A DNA stretch of 64,000 nt, taken from Paraburkholderia solisilvae. Its GTDB lineage: Bacteria; Pseudomonadota; Gammaproteobacteria; Burkholderiales; Burkholderiaceae. Of the stretch, positions 9,015 through 19,132 are shown piece after piece. How positions within the stretch are numbered: position 1 is the first letter of the stretch; each line of letters opens with the position of its first letter. The position numbers were made by a program, and so were the translations under genes. The notes below the pieces were generated by a model. It was not told the origin of the DNA, made no database searches, and worked only from the letters and a program-made list of their open reading frames with translations. The stretch covers positions 169,857 to 233,856 of the forward strand of contig NZ_CADIKF010000004.1 of the NCBI RefSeq assembly GCF_902859875.1. The letters are read 5' to 3'.

Positions 9015-9059
9015 GAGCGGACGCCACGAGAGCGGACGCTACGCGAAGCGGACATCGCT
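9015..9059. repeat. 15-bp tandem repeat in the nrdA leader
   Basis: Units of 15 bp starting at 9015, 9030 and 9045 share the pattern GAGCGGACGCYACG; the third unit is degenerate. Confidence 0.55.
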
Positions 9060-9143
9060 TCAGGACGCGTCACTTCAGCGTTTTTTCAATGCCGGCAATG
9101 CTTTAGGCACCCTGCTCATGAAGCGGGTGCGCTGCCCCGATCA

Positions 9144-9159
9144 ACACAACATCTTGTGG
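9144..9159. promoter_or_regulatory. NrdR box 1
   Basis: ACACAACATCTTGTGG matches the NrdR consensus acaCwAtATaTwGtgt, with a perfect CwAnATnTwG core at 9147-9156. NrdR with ATP/dATP bound represses ribonucleotide reductase genes at paired boxes. The centre is 31 bp from box 2. Confidence 0.75.
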
Positions 9160-9174
9160 AAAACTGCTTTAACG

Positions 9175-9190
9175 GCACCAAGTATAGTGG
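9175..9190. promoter_or_regulatory. NrdR box 2, overlapping the nrdA -10
   Basis: Read on the minus strand it is CCACTATACTTGGTGC, with 8 of 10 core matches to CwAnATnTwG. It overlaps the -10 hexamer, and the 31-bp centre-to-centre distance to box 1 (three helical turns) is the usual NrdR arrangement. Confidence 0.65.
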
Positions 9191-9208
9191 ACTTTAGCGT
9201 TCTATCAA
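9181..9208 (-). promoter_or_regulatory. Sigma70-type promoter of nrdA
   Basis: The -35 TTGATA (plus-strand 9203-9208) and -10 TATACT (9181-9186) are separated by 16 bp, pointing toward nrdA. The two NrdR boxes overlap and follow the -10, consistent with repression. Confidence 0.7.
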
Positions 9209-9210
9209 TC

Positions 9211-9257
9211 TAAAAATTTAGCCCGCGCGGGTTGACATTTCGCTTGACCGCGCGGGC
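9211..9257 (-). terminator. Rho-independent terminator downstream of ampD
   Basis: A perfect 10-bp stem (GCCCGCGCGG with CCGCGCGGGC at 9221-9230/9248-9257) is followed on the minus strand by TAAATTTTTA. It ends the ampD transcript just upstream of the nrdA promoter. Confidence 0.8.
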
Positions 9258-9314
9258 CCAAGGCTCACGCGCGAGCAAGCCCGGCCGGGCTTTGCGGGTT
9301 TTCGTCGCAGCCGC

Positions 9315-9911
9315 TTATCGCGCAGCTGGCCGATACCGATAGGGGAAATACTGATCGGGAAATGAAGTTTCGCGTTGCAGTCGCGCCCAGTCGAAGTGCG
9401 GACCGGGGTCGGTCTTGCGGCCCGGTGCGATATCCGAGTGACCGGCCAACGCGGTGATCGGATAGTGCGCGGCGAGGCTCTGTGCGAGCGCGCTCAAGGT
9501 CTGGTATTGCGCCGCTTCGAATGCGGCGGCGTCGCTGCCTTCGAGCTCGACGCCAATCGAGAAGTCGTTGCAGCGCTCGCGGCCGAAGAAATTCGACGCG
9601 CCCGCATGCCACGCGCGCTCGTTGCACGACACGAATTGCTCGAGCGTGCCGTCGCGGCGAATCACGAAGTGCGCGGACACGCGTACGCCGCGCAGGTGGG
9701 CCGCGTAGTACGGATGCGCGTCGCAGTCGAGGCGGTTCAGAAACAGGTCGGCGATTGCGCCGCCGCCGAATTCGCCCGGCGGCAGGCTGATGTTGTGCAC
9801 GACGATCAGCGTCGGCACCGCGTCTGCCGGACGCGCCTCGACATTCGGCGACGGGAACGGCTGCGCGCCTGCGACCCAGCCGTCGGCGCCGATCGCGAAG
9901 TTGTGCGTCAT
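9315..9911 (-). CDS. ampD: 1,6-anhydro-N-acetylmuramyl-L-alanine amidase AmpD
   Basis: A 198-residue cytoplasmic zinc amidase that cleaves the peptide from 1,6-anhydroMurNAc during peptidoglycan recycling; loss of AmpD typically raises AmpC-type beta-lactamase where AmpR is present. Zinc ligands His39 (VVHNISLPP), His158 and Asp168 and catalytic Glu122 and Lys166 are visible in VELEG and AGHSDIAPGRKTDPG. ATG 9911 gives the usual family length. The frame extends to 10100, but that part consists of a 13-bp repeat whose period is not a multiple of three and is unlikely to be translated. No strong ribosome site is seen. Confidence 0.93.
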   Translation of the reverse strand: MTHNFAIGADGWVAGAQPFPSPNVEARPADAVPTLIVVHNISLPPGEFGGGAIADLFLNRLDCDAHPYYAAHLRGVRVSAHFVIRRDGTLEQFVSCNERAWHAGASNFFGRERCNDFSIGVELEGSDAAAFEAAQYQTLSALAQSLAAHYPITALAGHSDIAPGRKTDPGPHFDWARLQRETSFPDQYFPYRYRPAAR

Positions 9912-9997
9912 CGGCTCGGTCTCGTCGATGTGCGCTTCATGGGTGCGCTTTGTTCGTGAGTGTGATTCATGGGTGGGCCGCGGTGGGCTGCTTTGCC

Positions 9998-10153
9998 GGC
10001 GCGCTTCATGGGTGTGCTTCGTTGGTGTGCGTTGTCCGACTGCGTTGTCTGCCTGATTCGTTGGCGCGCTTCGTTGGCCTGCTTCACCTGCCTGCTTCAC
10101 CTGCCCGTTTCATCTGCCTGCTTCTTCGGCGCGCTTCTTCGGCACGCTTCATC
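9998..10153. repeat. Degenerate 13-bp minisatellite, 12 units
   Basis: Twelve consecutive 13-bp units beginning at 9998 follow a consensus close to GGCSYGCTTCRTY. Examples are GGCGCGCTTCGTT (10063), TGCCTGCTTCACC (10089) and GGCGCGCTTCTTC (10128). The array fills most of the ampD/PP0621 gap and its last unit (10141-10153) includes the PP0621 stop codon. More degenerate units may continue toward 9930. Confidence 0.85.
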
Positions 10154-10502
10154 GGCCGTCCCGGCCCTTCGTCTGCTCGACGCGCGCCGCGTAGCGCTGC
10201 GCGTGTGCGGCGCTGCAGAACGGCTGACCATCGAACATCACCGAATCGCTTTTCGGTGCGTGCACGCCGCACTCGGCGCAGCGGATCATCGGCTCCGGAA
10301 GTTGCCGGCTTGCGGTGCCGCGTGCGTTGCCGTTCGGTCCGGGCGCACCGTTCGCCGCACGGTTACTCGAAGACTGACCGGCGCCGTTCGCGCCAGGCTG
10401 ACCGCCCGCGCGCGACGACGTACGCGCATCAGGACGCCGCAGCGCCTTGACGAGCCATTGACCGACCACGAACAGCAGGACCAGCAGAATGATTTGCCGC
10501 AT
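10149..10502 (-). CDS. PP0621 family small zinc-finger-like membrane protein
   Basis: A 117-residue protein with one N-terminal membrane helix (MRQIILLVLLFVVGQWLV), a Gly/Asn/Ala-rich linker at about residues 30-65, and a C-terminal metal-binding-like motif CAECGVHAP...PFCSAAH (Cys75, Cys78, Cys96, His100). The arrangement matches the PP0621 family found beside CcsA-like and ampD genes in pseudomonads and burkholderias; its function is unknown. It starts 8 bp after the CcsA-like gene, so the two are probably co-transcribed. The stop codon lies inside a 13-bp repeat unit. Confidence 0.85.
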   Translation of the reverse strand: MRQIILLVLLFVVGQWLVKALRRPDARTSSRAGGQPGANGAGQSSSNRAANGAPGPNGNARGTASRQLPEPMIRCAECGVHAPKSDSVMFDGQPFCSAAHAQRYAARVEQTKGRDGR

Positions 10503-10510
10503 GGGAACAC

Positions 10511-11530
10511 TCAGACGACAGGACGGTGCAGCAGCACCTGGAAGACGAAACGGCTGCCAATATAAGCAAGCACCAAGGCGACGAACGCCGCGAGCACCCA
10601 GCGCAACGCAGCACGCCCGCGCCAGCCCGACACTTTGCGCGCGGTCAGCAACGCGCCGAACATCAGCCACGACAGGACGGCGAATACGGTCTTGTGATCG
10701 AACGTCAGCGGCCGGTTCATCAATTGCTCGTTGAACAGCATGCCGGATACGAGCGTGAGCGTCAGCAGCACGAAACCTGCGCTGATCAGCCGGAACAGCA
10801 GCTTCTCGAGTGTGAGCAGCGGCGGCAGCGTGTCGAGCCAGCCCGACAGCCAACCGTTGCCGGCCGCCGCGTTGTGCCGCTGCAGCGCGCCGCCGCGGCC
10901 GCGCATCGCATGCAGACGCCGTTCGACGAGCAGCATCAGCACCGCGTGCAGCGCGGCGATCACAAAGAGCCCGTAGGCGATGTTGGCGATCAGGAAGTGC
11001 AGCTTGAACAGCGGCGCGGCCGAGTACGACAGCACATGCACGCCGCCGAACACGAGCGGCAACAGCGATGCGACGCACGCGAGCGGCAATGCGAGCAGCC
11101 GCAGACCGTCGAGCGGGAAGAAAAAGCTTTCTATCCAGTAGATGCCCACGCCGAGCCAGAACATCGCGGACAGCGCGAACGCAAAGCCGAACACCATCGC
11201 GTTCTGCGGAAAGATGGTCGTGTGCAGCAGAACGCCGTGCACCAGCAGTGCGACGAACAGCAGAATGCGCACCGGCGGCGTCATGCCGATCGCCACGCCT
11301 TGCGCGCGCGTGCGCTGCGCCACCGGTTGCATCGACGCCGACGGATTCACGTGTGCGCCCGCCGCGGCCGAAGGATTCAGTCGAGCGCCGGCCGCGCCCG
11401 TTGCTCCGGTCGCCAGCGACGGTGCGCCCTCGAACACCGGCTCGGGCGCGGTGTGCCGATGCGAGCGCCACCCTGCGACGGCCAGGCCGCCGTACAGGAG
11501 CGCAGTGAGGGCATACAGTACAATATCCAT
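10511..11530 (-). CDS. CcsA/YpjD-type cytochrome c assembly-like membrane protein
   Basis: A 339-residue polytopic inner membrane protein with about eight hydrophobic segments. TM1 is at residues 3-20, then comes a Pro/Ala/Gly-rich insertion (about residues 26-80), then the conserved core including VHVLSYSAAPLFKLHFLIAN and FDHKTVFAVLSWLMFGAL. The fold is that of the CcmC/CcsA haem-handling family, but the neighbour position next to ffh matches E. coli YpjD (CorE), proposed to act in divalent cation efflux. Either role is possible. It is divergent from ffh, with 128 bp between the starts. Confidence 0.85.
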   Translation of the reverse strand: MDIVLYALTALLYGGLAVAGWRSHRHTAPEPVFEGAPSLATGATGAAGARLNPSAAAGAHVNPSASMQPVAQRTRAQGVAIGMTPPVRILLFVALLVHGVLLHTTIFPQNAMVFGFAFALSAMFWLGVGIYWIESFFFPLDGLRLLALPLACVASLLPLVFGGVHVLSYSAAPLFKLHFLIANIAYGLFVIAALHAVLMLLVERRLHAMRGRGGALQRHNAAAGNGWLSGWLDTLPPLLTLEKLLFRLISAGFVLLTLTLVSGMLFNEQLMNRPLTFDHKTVFAVLSWLMFGALLTARKVSGWRGRAALRWVLAAFVALVLAYIGSRFVFQVLLHRPVV

Positions 11531-11658
11531 GTTCGAAGTTTACACTAGGGCACCTGGCCGCGACGCCGGGCTACATGCGCACGCGCAGTCATGCGCGGCG
11601 TGTGCGGCCGCTGGCACCCTCCGTCGCGCGCACGGGGCCGCACTGCTCATCGCTCCCC

Positions 11659-13026
11659 ATGCTCGACAATCTCACTCAACGGATGGCGCGCGTCGTCAAG
11701 ACGCTGCGCGGCGAAGCCCGGCTCACCGAAGCCAATACGCAGGAGATGCTACGCGAAGTTCGCCTTGCGCTCCTCGAAGCCGACGTCGCGTTGCCGGTCG
11801 TACGCGAATTCATTGCGAAAGTGAAGGAAAAGGCGCTCGGCGAGGACGTGGTCGGCAGCCTGTCGCCGGGCCAGGCGCTCGTCGGCGTCGTGCAGCGCGA
11901 GCTGACCGCGGTGATCGGCGGCGACTACGAAGGCAAGGCCGTCGAACTGAATCTCGCCGTCACGCCGCCCGCGATCATCCTGATGGCCGGCCTGCAAGGC
12001 GCCGGTAAAACCACGACGGTCGGCAAGCTTGCGAAGCTGTTGCGCGAGAAGTACAAGAAGAAGGTGCTCACCGTTTCGTGCGACGTCTACCGTCCGGCCG
12101 CAATCGCGCAGTTGCAGACGGTGACCGAGCAGGTCGGCGCCGATTTCTTCCCGTCGCAGCCGGATCAGAAACCGGTCGATATCGCGCGCGCCGCGGTCGA
12201 CTGGGCCAAACGCCACTATCACGACGTACTGCTCGTCGATACGGCCGGCCGCCTCGGTATCGACGAAGCGATGATGCAGGAAATCACCGCGCTGCATAGC
12301 ACGCTGAATCCGGCGGAGACGCTCTTCGTCGTCGACGCGATGCTCGGCCAGGACGCGGTCAACACCGCGAAGGCGTTCAATGACGCGCTGCCGCTCACCG
12401 GCGTCGTGCTGACCAAGCTCGACGGCGACTCGCGTGGCGGCGCGGCGCTGTCGGTGCGGCACATCACCGGCAAGCCGATCAAGTTCGTCGGCGTCGCGGA
12501 GAAGCTCGACGGCCTCGAAATCTTCTACCCGGATCGCATGGCGAACCGGATCCTCGGGATGGGCGACATTCTCGCGCTCGTCGAAGAGGCGCAGCGCGGC
12601 GTCGACGTGCAAGCCGCGCAGAAGCTCGCGGACAAGGTGAAGAAAGGCGGCGACTTCGACCTGAACGATTTCCGCGCGCAACTTTCGCAAATGAAGAATA
12701 TGGGCGGCCTGTCGTCGCTGATGGACAAGCTGCCCGCGCAGTTCCAGCAGGCGGCGGCCGGCGCCGATATGGGCCACGCCGAAAAGCAGATGCGCCGGAT
12801 GGAAGGCATCATCAACTCGATGACGGCGCAGGAACGCGCGAAGCCCGAGCTGATCAAGGCAACCCGCAAGCGCCGCATCGCGGCGGGCGCCGGCGTGCAG
12901 GTGCAGGAAGTCAACCGCATGCTCAATCAGTACGAGCAGATGCGCACGATGATGAAAAAACTGAAGGGCGGCAATCTGCAGAAGATGATGCGCGGCATGA
13001 AAGGCATGCTGCCCGGGATGCGCTGA
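11659..13026 (+). CDS. ffh: Signal recognition particle protein Ffh
   Basis: A 455-residue SRP54 GTPase that binds 4.5S RNA and nascent membrane proteins and delivers them to FtsY. The N-domain is residues 1-85 and the G-domain has GLQGAGKTTT, DTAGRLGID and TKLDGDSRGG. The methionine-rich M-domain (about residues 300-455) contains RRIAAGAGVQVQEVN, for RNA binding, and ends KMMRGMKGMLPGMR. ATG 11659 (MLDNLTQRMARVV) is the normal Ffh start; the frame continues upstream to 11575 as Arg-rich sequence typical of non-coding GC-rich DNA. No strong Shine-Dalgarno is seen. Confidence 0.96.
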   Translation: MLDNLTQRMARVVKTLRGEARLTEANTQEMLREVRLALLEADVALPVVREFIAKVKEKALGEDVVGSLSPGQALVGVVQRELTAVIGGDYEGKAVELNLAVTPPAIILMAGLQGAGKTTTVGKLAKLLREKYKKKVLTVSCDVYRPAAIAQLQTVTEQVGADFFPSQPDQKPVDIARAAVDWAKRHYHDVLLVDTAGRLGIDEAMMQEITALHSTLNPAETLFVVDAMLGQDAVNTAKAFNDALPLTGVVLTKLDGDSRGGAALSVRHITGKPIKFVGVAEKLDGLEIFYPDRMANRILGMGDILALVEEAQRGVDVQAAQKLADKVKKGGDFDLNDFRAQLSQMKNMGGLSSLMDKLPAQFQQAAAGADMGHAEKQMRRMEGIINSMTAQERAKPELIKATRKRRIAAGAGVQVQEVNRMLNQYEQMRTMMKKLKGGNLQKMMRGMKGMLPGMR

Positions 13027-13168
13027 GCAGCGGCGCGAACGGACGTCGTCGGATCGATGCCGTGACATGCCGGGCGCACACCGGGTTTATTCGGTGACCG
13101 GGTTTGTTCTGAAGCGGCGCCGTTGTGTTCCACACTAATATGTATACAGTTACCGCCCGCCGAACATC

Positions 13169-13720
13169 ATGAATCGCGAAGAAGCCCTCCAGATTTTCAG
13201 TCAGTCCGAAGAGATCGTATCGGCCGCCGACGTCGACGCGTCGATCGCGCGGATGGCCGGCGAGATCCGCACCGAGATGAGCGACGTGTTCCCGCTCGTG
13301 CTGTCGGTGATGGGCGGCGCCGCGGTATTCACCGGCATGTTGCTGCCGCATCTCGACTTCCCGCTCGAGTTCGATTACATCCATCTCACGCGCTACCGGA
13401 ACACCACCCAGGGCAGCCACGACATGCAATGGCGGGTCGCGCCGGCCGAATCGGTGAAGGACCGCGTCGTGCTCGTGCTCGACGACATTCTCGACGAAGG
13501 CGAGACGATGGCCGCGATTCGCGACCGCATTCTCGCGATGGGTGCGAAGCGCTTTATGAGCGCGGTGCTGTGCGAGAAGCTCATCGCGAAGGCCAAGCCG
13601 CTGCGCCCGGACTTCTGCGGCTTCGAAGTGCCGGACCGCTATGTGTTCGGCTGCGGGATGGACGCAAAGGGCTATTGGCGCAACCTGCCGACCATCCGCG
13701 CGCTGACCGCCGGCGGGTGA
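13169..13720 (+). CDS. hpt: Hypoxanthine-guanine phosphoribosyltransferase
   Basis: A 183-residue purine salvage enzyme converting hypoxanthine or guanine plus PRPP to IMP or GMP. The PRPP-binding motif VLVLDDILDEGETM is clear at about residues 101-114, and MGGAAVFTG near residue 49 resembles the PPi loop. ATG 13169 fits family length. It faces marC, with 37 bp between stop codons and no clear terminator. An A/T-rich block (TAATATGTATACAG, 13136-13149) just upstream may hold its promoter. Confidence 0.88.
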   Translation: MNREEALQIFSQSEEIVSAADVDASIARMAGEIRTEMSDVFPLVLSVMGGAAVFTGMLLPHLDFPLEFDYIHLTRYRNTTQGSHDMQWRVAPAESVKDRVVLVLDDILDEGETMAAIRDRILAMGAKRFMSAVLCEKLIAKAKPLRPDFCGFEVPDRYVFGCGMDAKGYWRNLPTIRALTAGG

Positions 13721-13757
13721 AATCTGGCCGCGCGCTTCTCGGCGCGGCGTCGCAAAT

Positions 13758-14354
13758 TCAGAGTTGATGCACGAACGCGCGAATACCGGCGAGGATCATC
13801 TCGACTGAAATTGCGACCAGCACGAGGCCCATCAGCCGCTCGAACGCGGTGACCGCGCGTTCGCCGAGCCACTGCTGAATCCGCTCCGACAACACGAGCA
13901 CGATCGCGCAGATCACCATCGTCACGGTCAGCGCACCAATCCATTCGAGCATCTTGCCGGGCGCCTGCGACGTCAGCAGCATCACCGTCGCCAGCGCCGA
14001 CGGACCGGCCAGCGCGGGAATCGCGAGCGGCACGATCAGCGGCTCGCCGCCGCGCGTCACTCCGGTCAGGCCGTCCGGATGCGGGAAGATCATCCGCAAC
14101 GCGATCAGAAACAGGACGATGCCCCCGCCGATGCGCAGCGACAGATCGGTCAGATGCATCATGCGCAGAAAACGGTCGCCGGCCATCATGAAGGCCAGCA
14201 GGATCGCAAACGCGATCGCGACCTCACGCAGAATCACCCACGCGCGGCGATGCGGCGTCACGCCCCGCAAGCAGCTGACGAAGAGCGGGATATTGCCGAG
14301 CGGGTCTGTGATCAGGATCAGCAGGACCGTGGCGGACAGGAAGTTGTACTCCAC
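13758..14354 (-). CDS. MarC family integral membrane protein (YhgN-like)
   Basis: A 198-residue membrane protein with about six helices. LLILITDPLGNIPLFVSCL at the N-terminus and EPLIVPLAIPALAGPSALAT in the middle are the paired signatures of the MarC/UPF0056 family. The family is named from the mar locus but is not shown to confer resistance; its transport role is undefined. Translation starts at GTG 14354, backed by GGAGC upstream. It begins 12 bp after proS, so the two very likely share a transcript. Confidence 0.9.
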   Translation of the reverse strand: MEYNFLSATVLLILITDPLGNIPLFVSCLRGVTPHRRAWVILREVAIAFAILLAFMMAGDRFLRMMHLTDLSLRIGGGIVLFLIALRMIFPHPDGLTGVTRGGEPLIVPLAIPALAGPSALATVMLLTSQAPGKMLEWIGALTVTMVICAIVLVLSERIQQWLGERAVTAFERLMGLVLVAISVEMILAGIRAFVHQL

Positions 14355-14366
14355 GGTCCGCTCCGG

Positions 14367-16103
<1,737 letters not shown>

Positions 16104-16604
16104 TCAGAGTTTTCCAAAAGCGGCGGAACCGGGTCGGGCCCGCCCAAAGAGATGAAACGGTAGCATTTGCGGACCCGTTCGCCAAATCCGCGTCAGATCG
16201 GCGCCGAACGCACGCGAGATTGCACGCCGGGCGAGCGTGAAATGTGCGCGAAGCGCGTGCCGAATGCAATGGTTCAATGTCCAGCGGGCGCATTCGGCAG
16301 GTTCAACCCTCTTTTGCCGCGCCTGCCTAAGGCCTACGCCGACGTCCATGCGTGCGCCGAGGGCCTCGCCACACGACTCGGACGATGCATTCTGGCGACA
16401 CGGTATGTGCTGCGAACTGGATGCCGACCCATGCCGACCGAGTCCCGACTGAGTCCCGACCGCCTGCCAGGCGGGTCCGGGCTCTCGCTTGCAACAGGCT
16501 CCGGCGCGCTGCGATCCAGGGGCAACCCGGGCGGCGTTCGTGGTGCGTCAGGGCCATTATCTGTTTATAATCAAAGCAATTTTAAAGGATTCGAAGGTGG
16601 TTGT
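16104..16604. other. Divergent proS/rppH control region
   Basis: 501 bp with no supported gene. A consensus -10 box TATAAT at 16566-16571 faces rppH, 34 bp before its ATG, but no good -35 is visible at 17 bp. A short direct repeat of GAGTCCCGAC lies at about 16440-16460. The proS promoter should also be in this interval but was not recognised. Confidence 0.5.
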
Positions 16605-17303
16605 ATGCTGGATCGTGAAGGCTTTCGCCCGAACGTCGGCATCATCCTCTTGAACGCGCACAACGAGGTGTTTTGGGGTAAGCGGCTCCGTGAACATTCC
16701 TGGCAGTTTCCGCAAGGGGGCATCAAATACGGTGAAACCCCCGTGCAAGCGATGTATCGGGAGTTACACGAGGAAACCGGGCTGCTTCCCGAGCACGTCA
16801 AGGTGATCGGTCGCACGCGCGACTGGTTGCGTTATGAGGTGCCGGACAAGTTCATCAAGCGTGAAGTACGCGGGCATTACCGTGGCCAGAAGCAGATCTG
16901 GTTCCTGCTCCGGATGGTCGGGCGCGATTGCGACATCTGTTTGCGCGCCACCGATCACCCCGAGTTCGATGCATGGCGCTGGAACGAGTACTGGGTGCCG
17001 CTCGACTGTGTGATCGAGTTCAAGCGGGATGTGTATCAGCTGGCGCTGACGGAACTCTCCCGTTTCCTGCGCCGCGCTGCGCCGCGTACGGACAAACCGG
17101 GAGGTCATCATGGGCAGCGCTATCCGAGGATGGCGTCGTCGGTGAATGTGCCGCCGGGGTCGGCCGCATCAGCGGCTGTGTCCACGCCGTCGGCCGGTCA
17201 GGTGGTGACCGTCGTGGTTGAAACATCGCTGCGTGCACCGATGGAATCGGACTGCTCGGCAGCCGAAAGCGTCGTCGTTCGCGTGCCGGGTTTGCGCGAC
17301 TAG
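16605..17303 (+). CDS. rppH: RNA pyrophosphohydrolase RppH (Nudix)
   Basis: A 232-residue Nudix enzyme that removes pyrophosphate from 5'-triphosphate mRNA ends and so starts RNase E-dependent decay. The Nudix box [20 protein letters not shown] lies near residues 38-57, and WQFPQGG and [13 protein letters not shown] match RppH. ATG 16605 has GAAGGTGG at 16593-16600. E. coli RppH has 176 residues; here about 65 extra C-terminal residues (from about residue 168) form a Ser/Pro/Val-rich, apparently disordered tail. It lies 88 bp before the CNP1-like gene. Confidence 0.93.
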   Translation: MLDREGFRPNVGIILLNAHNEVFWGKRLREHSWQFPQGGIKYGETPVQAMYRELHEETGLLPEHVKVIGRTRDWLRYEVPDKFIKREVRGHYRGQKQIWFLLRMVGRDCDICLRATDHPEFDAWRWNEYWVPLDCVIEFKRDVYQLALTELSRFLRRAAPRTDKPGGHHGQRYPRMASSVNVPPGSAASAAVSTPSAGQVVTVVVETSLRAPMESDCSAAESVVVRVPGLRD

Positions 17304-17391
17304 CGCTGCAGCAGCGATACTGTGCGGCGCGTCGCGCCGCGTTTGCCGGTGCGGCTCATTCGCCGCCGCGCCGGCATTTCGGGGAATTCAT

Positions 17392-17955
17392 TTGAAAGCG
17401 TTTGCTCTCGCCGTGGCTTGCATCGCCACCGGCGCTCTGCTGGCCGGCTGTTCCAGCACCAACAAACAACCGGCCACGCAGAAGGATTCAGACTTCCATT
17501 ATCTGCTCGACATGCCGACCAACTGGACCGAGAACAAGGTCGACAAGTTGCCGCCGCTGCCCGATACAGCCGACCTGCTGCCCTTCCAGGTATCGCAGAA
17601 CACGCCGCTCAGCTACTTTGTGGATTCGAAGTCGATCACGGTAGGATCGGACGGCGTCGTGCGATACACGGTCGTGGTCACGAGCCCGGGCGGCGCGCGC
17701 AATATCAATTACGAAGGCATTCGCTGCGATAACTACACGTGGCGCCTGTATGCGGGTCTCAACGACAACCACGACGGCTGGGACCGCACGGTCGAAAATG
17801 ACTGGGCGCGTATCGAGAACGGCGACCTGAACGCGTATCGCGCGGCGCTGTATCAGGACTTCTTCTGTACGAACCGGATACCGGTCGGGTCAGCGAAGAC
17901 GATCGTCAATAATATTCGCTACAACCGGACGCAGAGCGAGTTGATCAACCGCTGA
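17392..17955 (+). CDS. CNP1-like family lipoprotein
   Basis: A 187-residue protein starting at TTG 17392, backed by GGGGAA at 17381-17386. It has a lipoprotein signal peptide ending LLAGC (Cys20). The mature part contains FQVSQNTPLSYFVDSKSI and YTVVVTSPGGARNINYEGIRC, with acidic and aromatic positions typical of the CNP1-like family (originally noted as a neisserial cryptic protein). Function is unknown; an outer membrane or periplasmic location is expected. The frame is open to 17218 upstream, but that part overlaps rppH and lacks a signal. Confidence 0.85.
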   Translation: MKAFALAVACIATGALLAGCSSTNKQPATQKDSDFHYLLDMPTNWTENKVDKLPPLPDTADLLPFQVSQNTPLSYFVDSKSITVGSDGVVRYTVVVTSPGGARNINYEGIRCDNYTWRLYAGLNDNHDGWDRTVENDWARIENGDLNAYRAALYQDFFCTNRIPVGSAKTIVNNIRYNRTQSELINR

Positions 17956-18013
17956 TGCGCTGGGCGTTGCGCGCCGTTTGCGAAAACGGCGCGCCCGCAG
18001 CGCGCCGGGCTAG

Positions 18014-19132
18014 TTACACCAGCACGAGATTGTCGCGGTGAATCAGTTCGGGCTCGAGCATATAGCCGAGCACGGATTCGATCTCGCCGCTCGGGCGGCG
18101 CTGAATCAGCTTCGCCTCCGAACTGCTGTAGTTCGTGAGGCCGCGCGCAACTTCGCGCCCGGCCGCATTCACACACGCGATCACCTCGCCGCGCGCAAAC
18201 ACGCCCTGCACGTCGACGACGCCGATCGGCAGCAAGCTCTTGCCGCCCTCGGTGAGCTTCTCCACCGCACCGTCGTCGATCACGACATGGCCGCGCACCT
18301 GCAGATGGTCCGCCATCCATTGCTTGCGCGCCGCCATCCGCGCGGTGCGGGCGATCAGCTGTGTGCCGATCGCTTCTCCAGATGCGAGCCGCGCCAGCAC
18401 ATCCGCCTCGCGGCCGCTGGCGATCACCGTATCGGCGCCGCTGTGGGCCGCGCGCTTGGCGGCGAGAATTTTGGTCAGCATGCCGCCGCGGCCGATGCTC
18501 GAGCCGGCGCCGCCCGCCATCGCCTCCAGTTCCGGTGAGCCGGCATCGGCCTGCTGCACGAGCGTTGCGGACGGATCTTTGCGCGGATCCGCGGTATAGA
18601 GACCTTGCTGATCGGTGAGAATGATCAGCGCGTCGCCCTCGATCAGATTCGCGACCAGCGCGCCGAGCGTATCGTTGTCGCCGAACTTGATTTCGTCGGT
18701 CACGACCGTGTCGTTTTCGTTGATGATCGGCACGACACCCAGACGCAACAGCGTCAGCAACGTCGAACGTGCATTCAGGTAGCGTTCGCGGTCCGCGAGG
18801 TCAGCATGCGTGAGCAGAATTTGCGCGGTGCGGATCGCATGCTCGGCGAAGCGGCTTTCGTAGACCTGCGCAAGCCCCATTTGCCCAACCGCAGCCGCGG
18901 CCTGCAATTCGTCGATCTCACGCGGCCGCTTCGTCCAGCCGAGGCGCTGCATCCCTTCCGCGATCGCGCCGGAACTGACCAGCACCACTTCCTTGCCTTG
19001 TTCGCGCAGCGCGGCAATCTGCGCAGCCCAACGGCCGATGGCCGCGTGATCGAGGCCGCGCCCGTCATTCGTGACGAGGCTCGATCCGACTTTCACGACC
19101 AGCCGGCGGGAATCTGCGATGACGGAACGCAT
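18014..19132 (-). CDS. proB: Glutamate 5-kinase
   Basis: A 372-residue enzyme that phosphorylates glutamate in the first step of proline synthesis. The amino acid kinase domain spans about residues 8-255, with [31 protein letters not shown] and [15 protein letters not shown] visible. A C-terminal PUA domain (about 280-365) is seen in [19 protein letters not shown]. The gene lies 98 bp after obgE on the same strand, an order common in beta- and gamma-proteobacteria, and the two are probably co-transcribed. Proline feedback inhibition is expected from the family. Confidence 0.96.
   Translation of the reverse strand: MRSVIADSRRLVVKVGSSLVTNDGRGLDHAAIGRWAAQIAALREQGKEVVLVSSGAIAEGMQRLGWTKRPREIDELQAAAAVGQMGLAQVYESRFAEHAIRTAQILLTHADLADRERYLNARSTLLTLLRLGVVPIINENDTVVTDEIKFGDNDTLGALVANLIEGDALIILTDQQGLYTADPRKDPSATLVQQADAGSPELEAMAGGAGSSIGRGGMLTKILAAKRAAHSGADTVIASGREADVLARLASGEAIGTQLIARTARMAARKQWMADHLQVRGHVVIDDGAVEKLTEGGKSLLPIGVVDVQGVFARGEVIACVNAAGREVARGLTNYSSSEAKLIQRRPSGEIESVLGYMLEPELIHRDNLVLV

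Larger units (their letters stand above)
8709..9174 (-). other. Long 5' leader of nrdA
   Basis: If transcription starts about 7 bp after the -10 box at 9181-9186, the nrdA mRNA has an untranslated leader near 466 nt. It contains short reading frames (for example 8754-9011 on the minus strand) but none has a clear ribosome site or family match. A 15-bp repeat occupies 9015-9059. No known riboswitch core was recognised. Confidence 0.45.

Noticed and set aside
8743..9027. Small frames in the nrdA leader
   Set aside because: Two overlapping frames of 85-94 codons are open, but neither has a ribosome site and their composition matches random high-GC sequence. A leader peptide remains possible but unsupported.
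5517..9197. Plus-strand open frame of 1226 codons opposite nrdA
   Set aside because: Antisense shadow of the high-GC nrdA codons. The predicted peptide is Arg/Val/His-rich with no domain, while the minus strand encodes an unmistakable NrdA.
9912..10100. N-terminal extension of AmpD by 63 residues
   Set aside because: The extension is translated from the 13-bp minisatellite, whose frame shifts each unit, and AmpD homology starts at ATG 9911.
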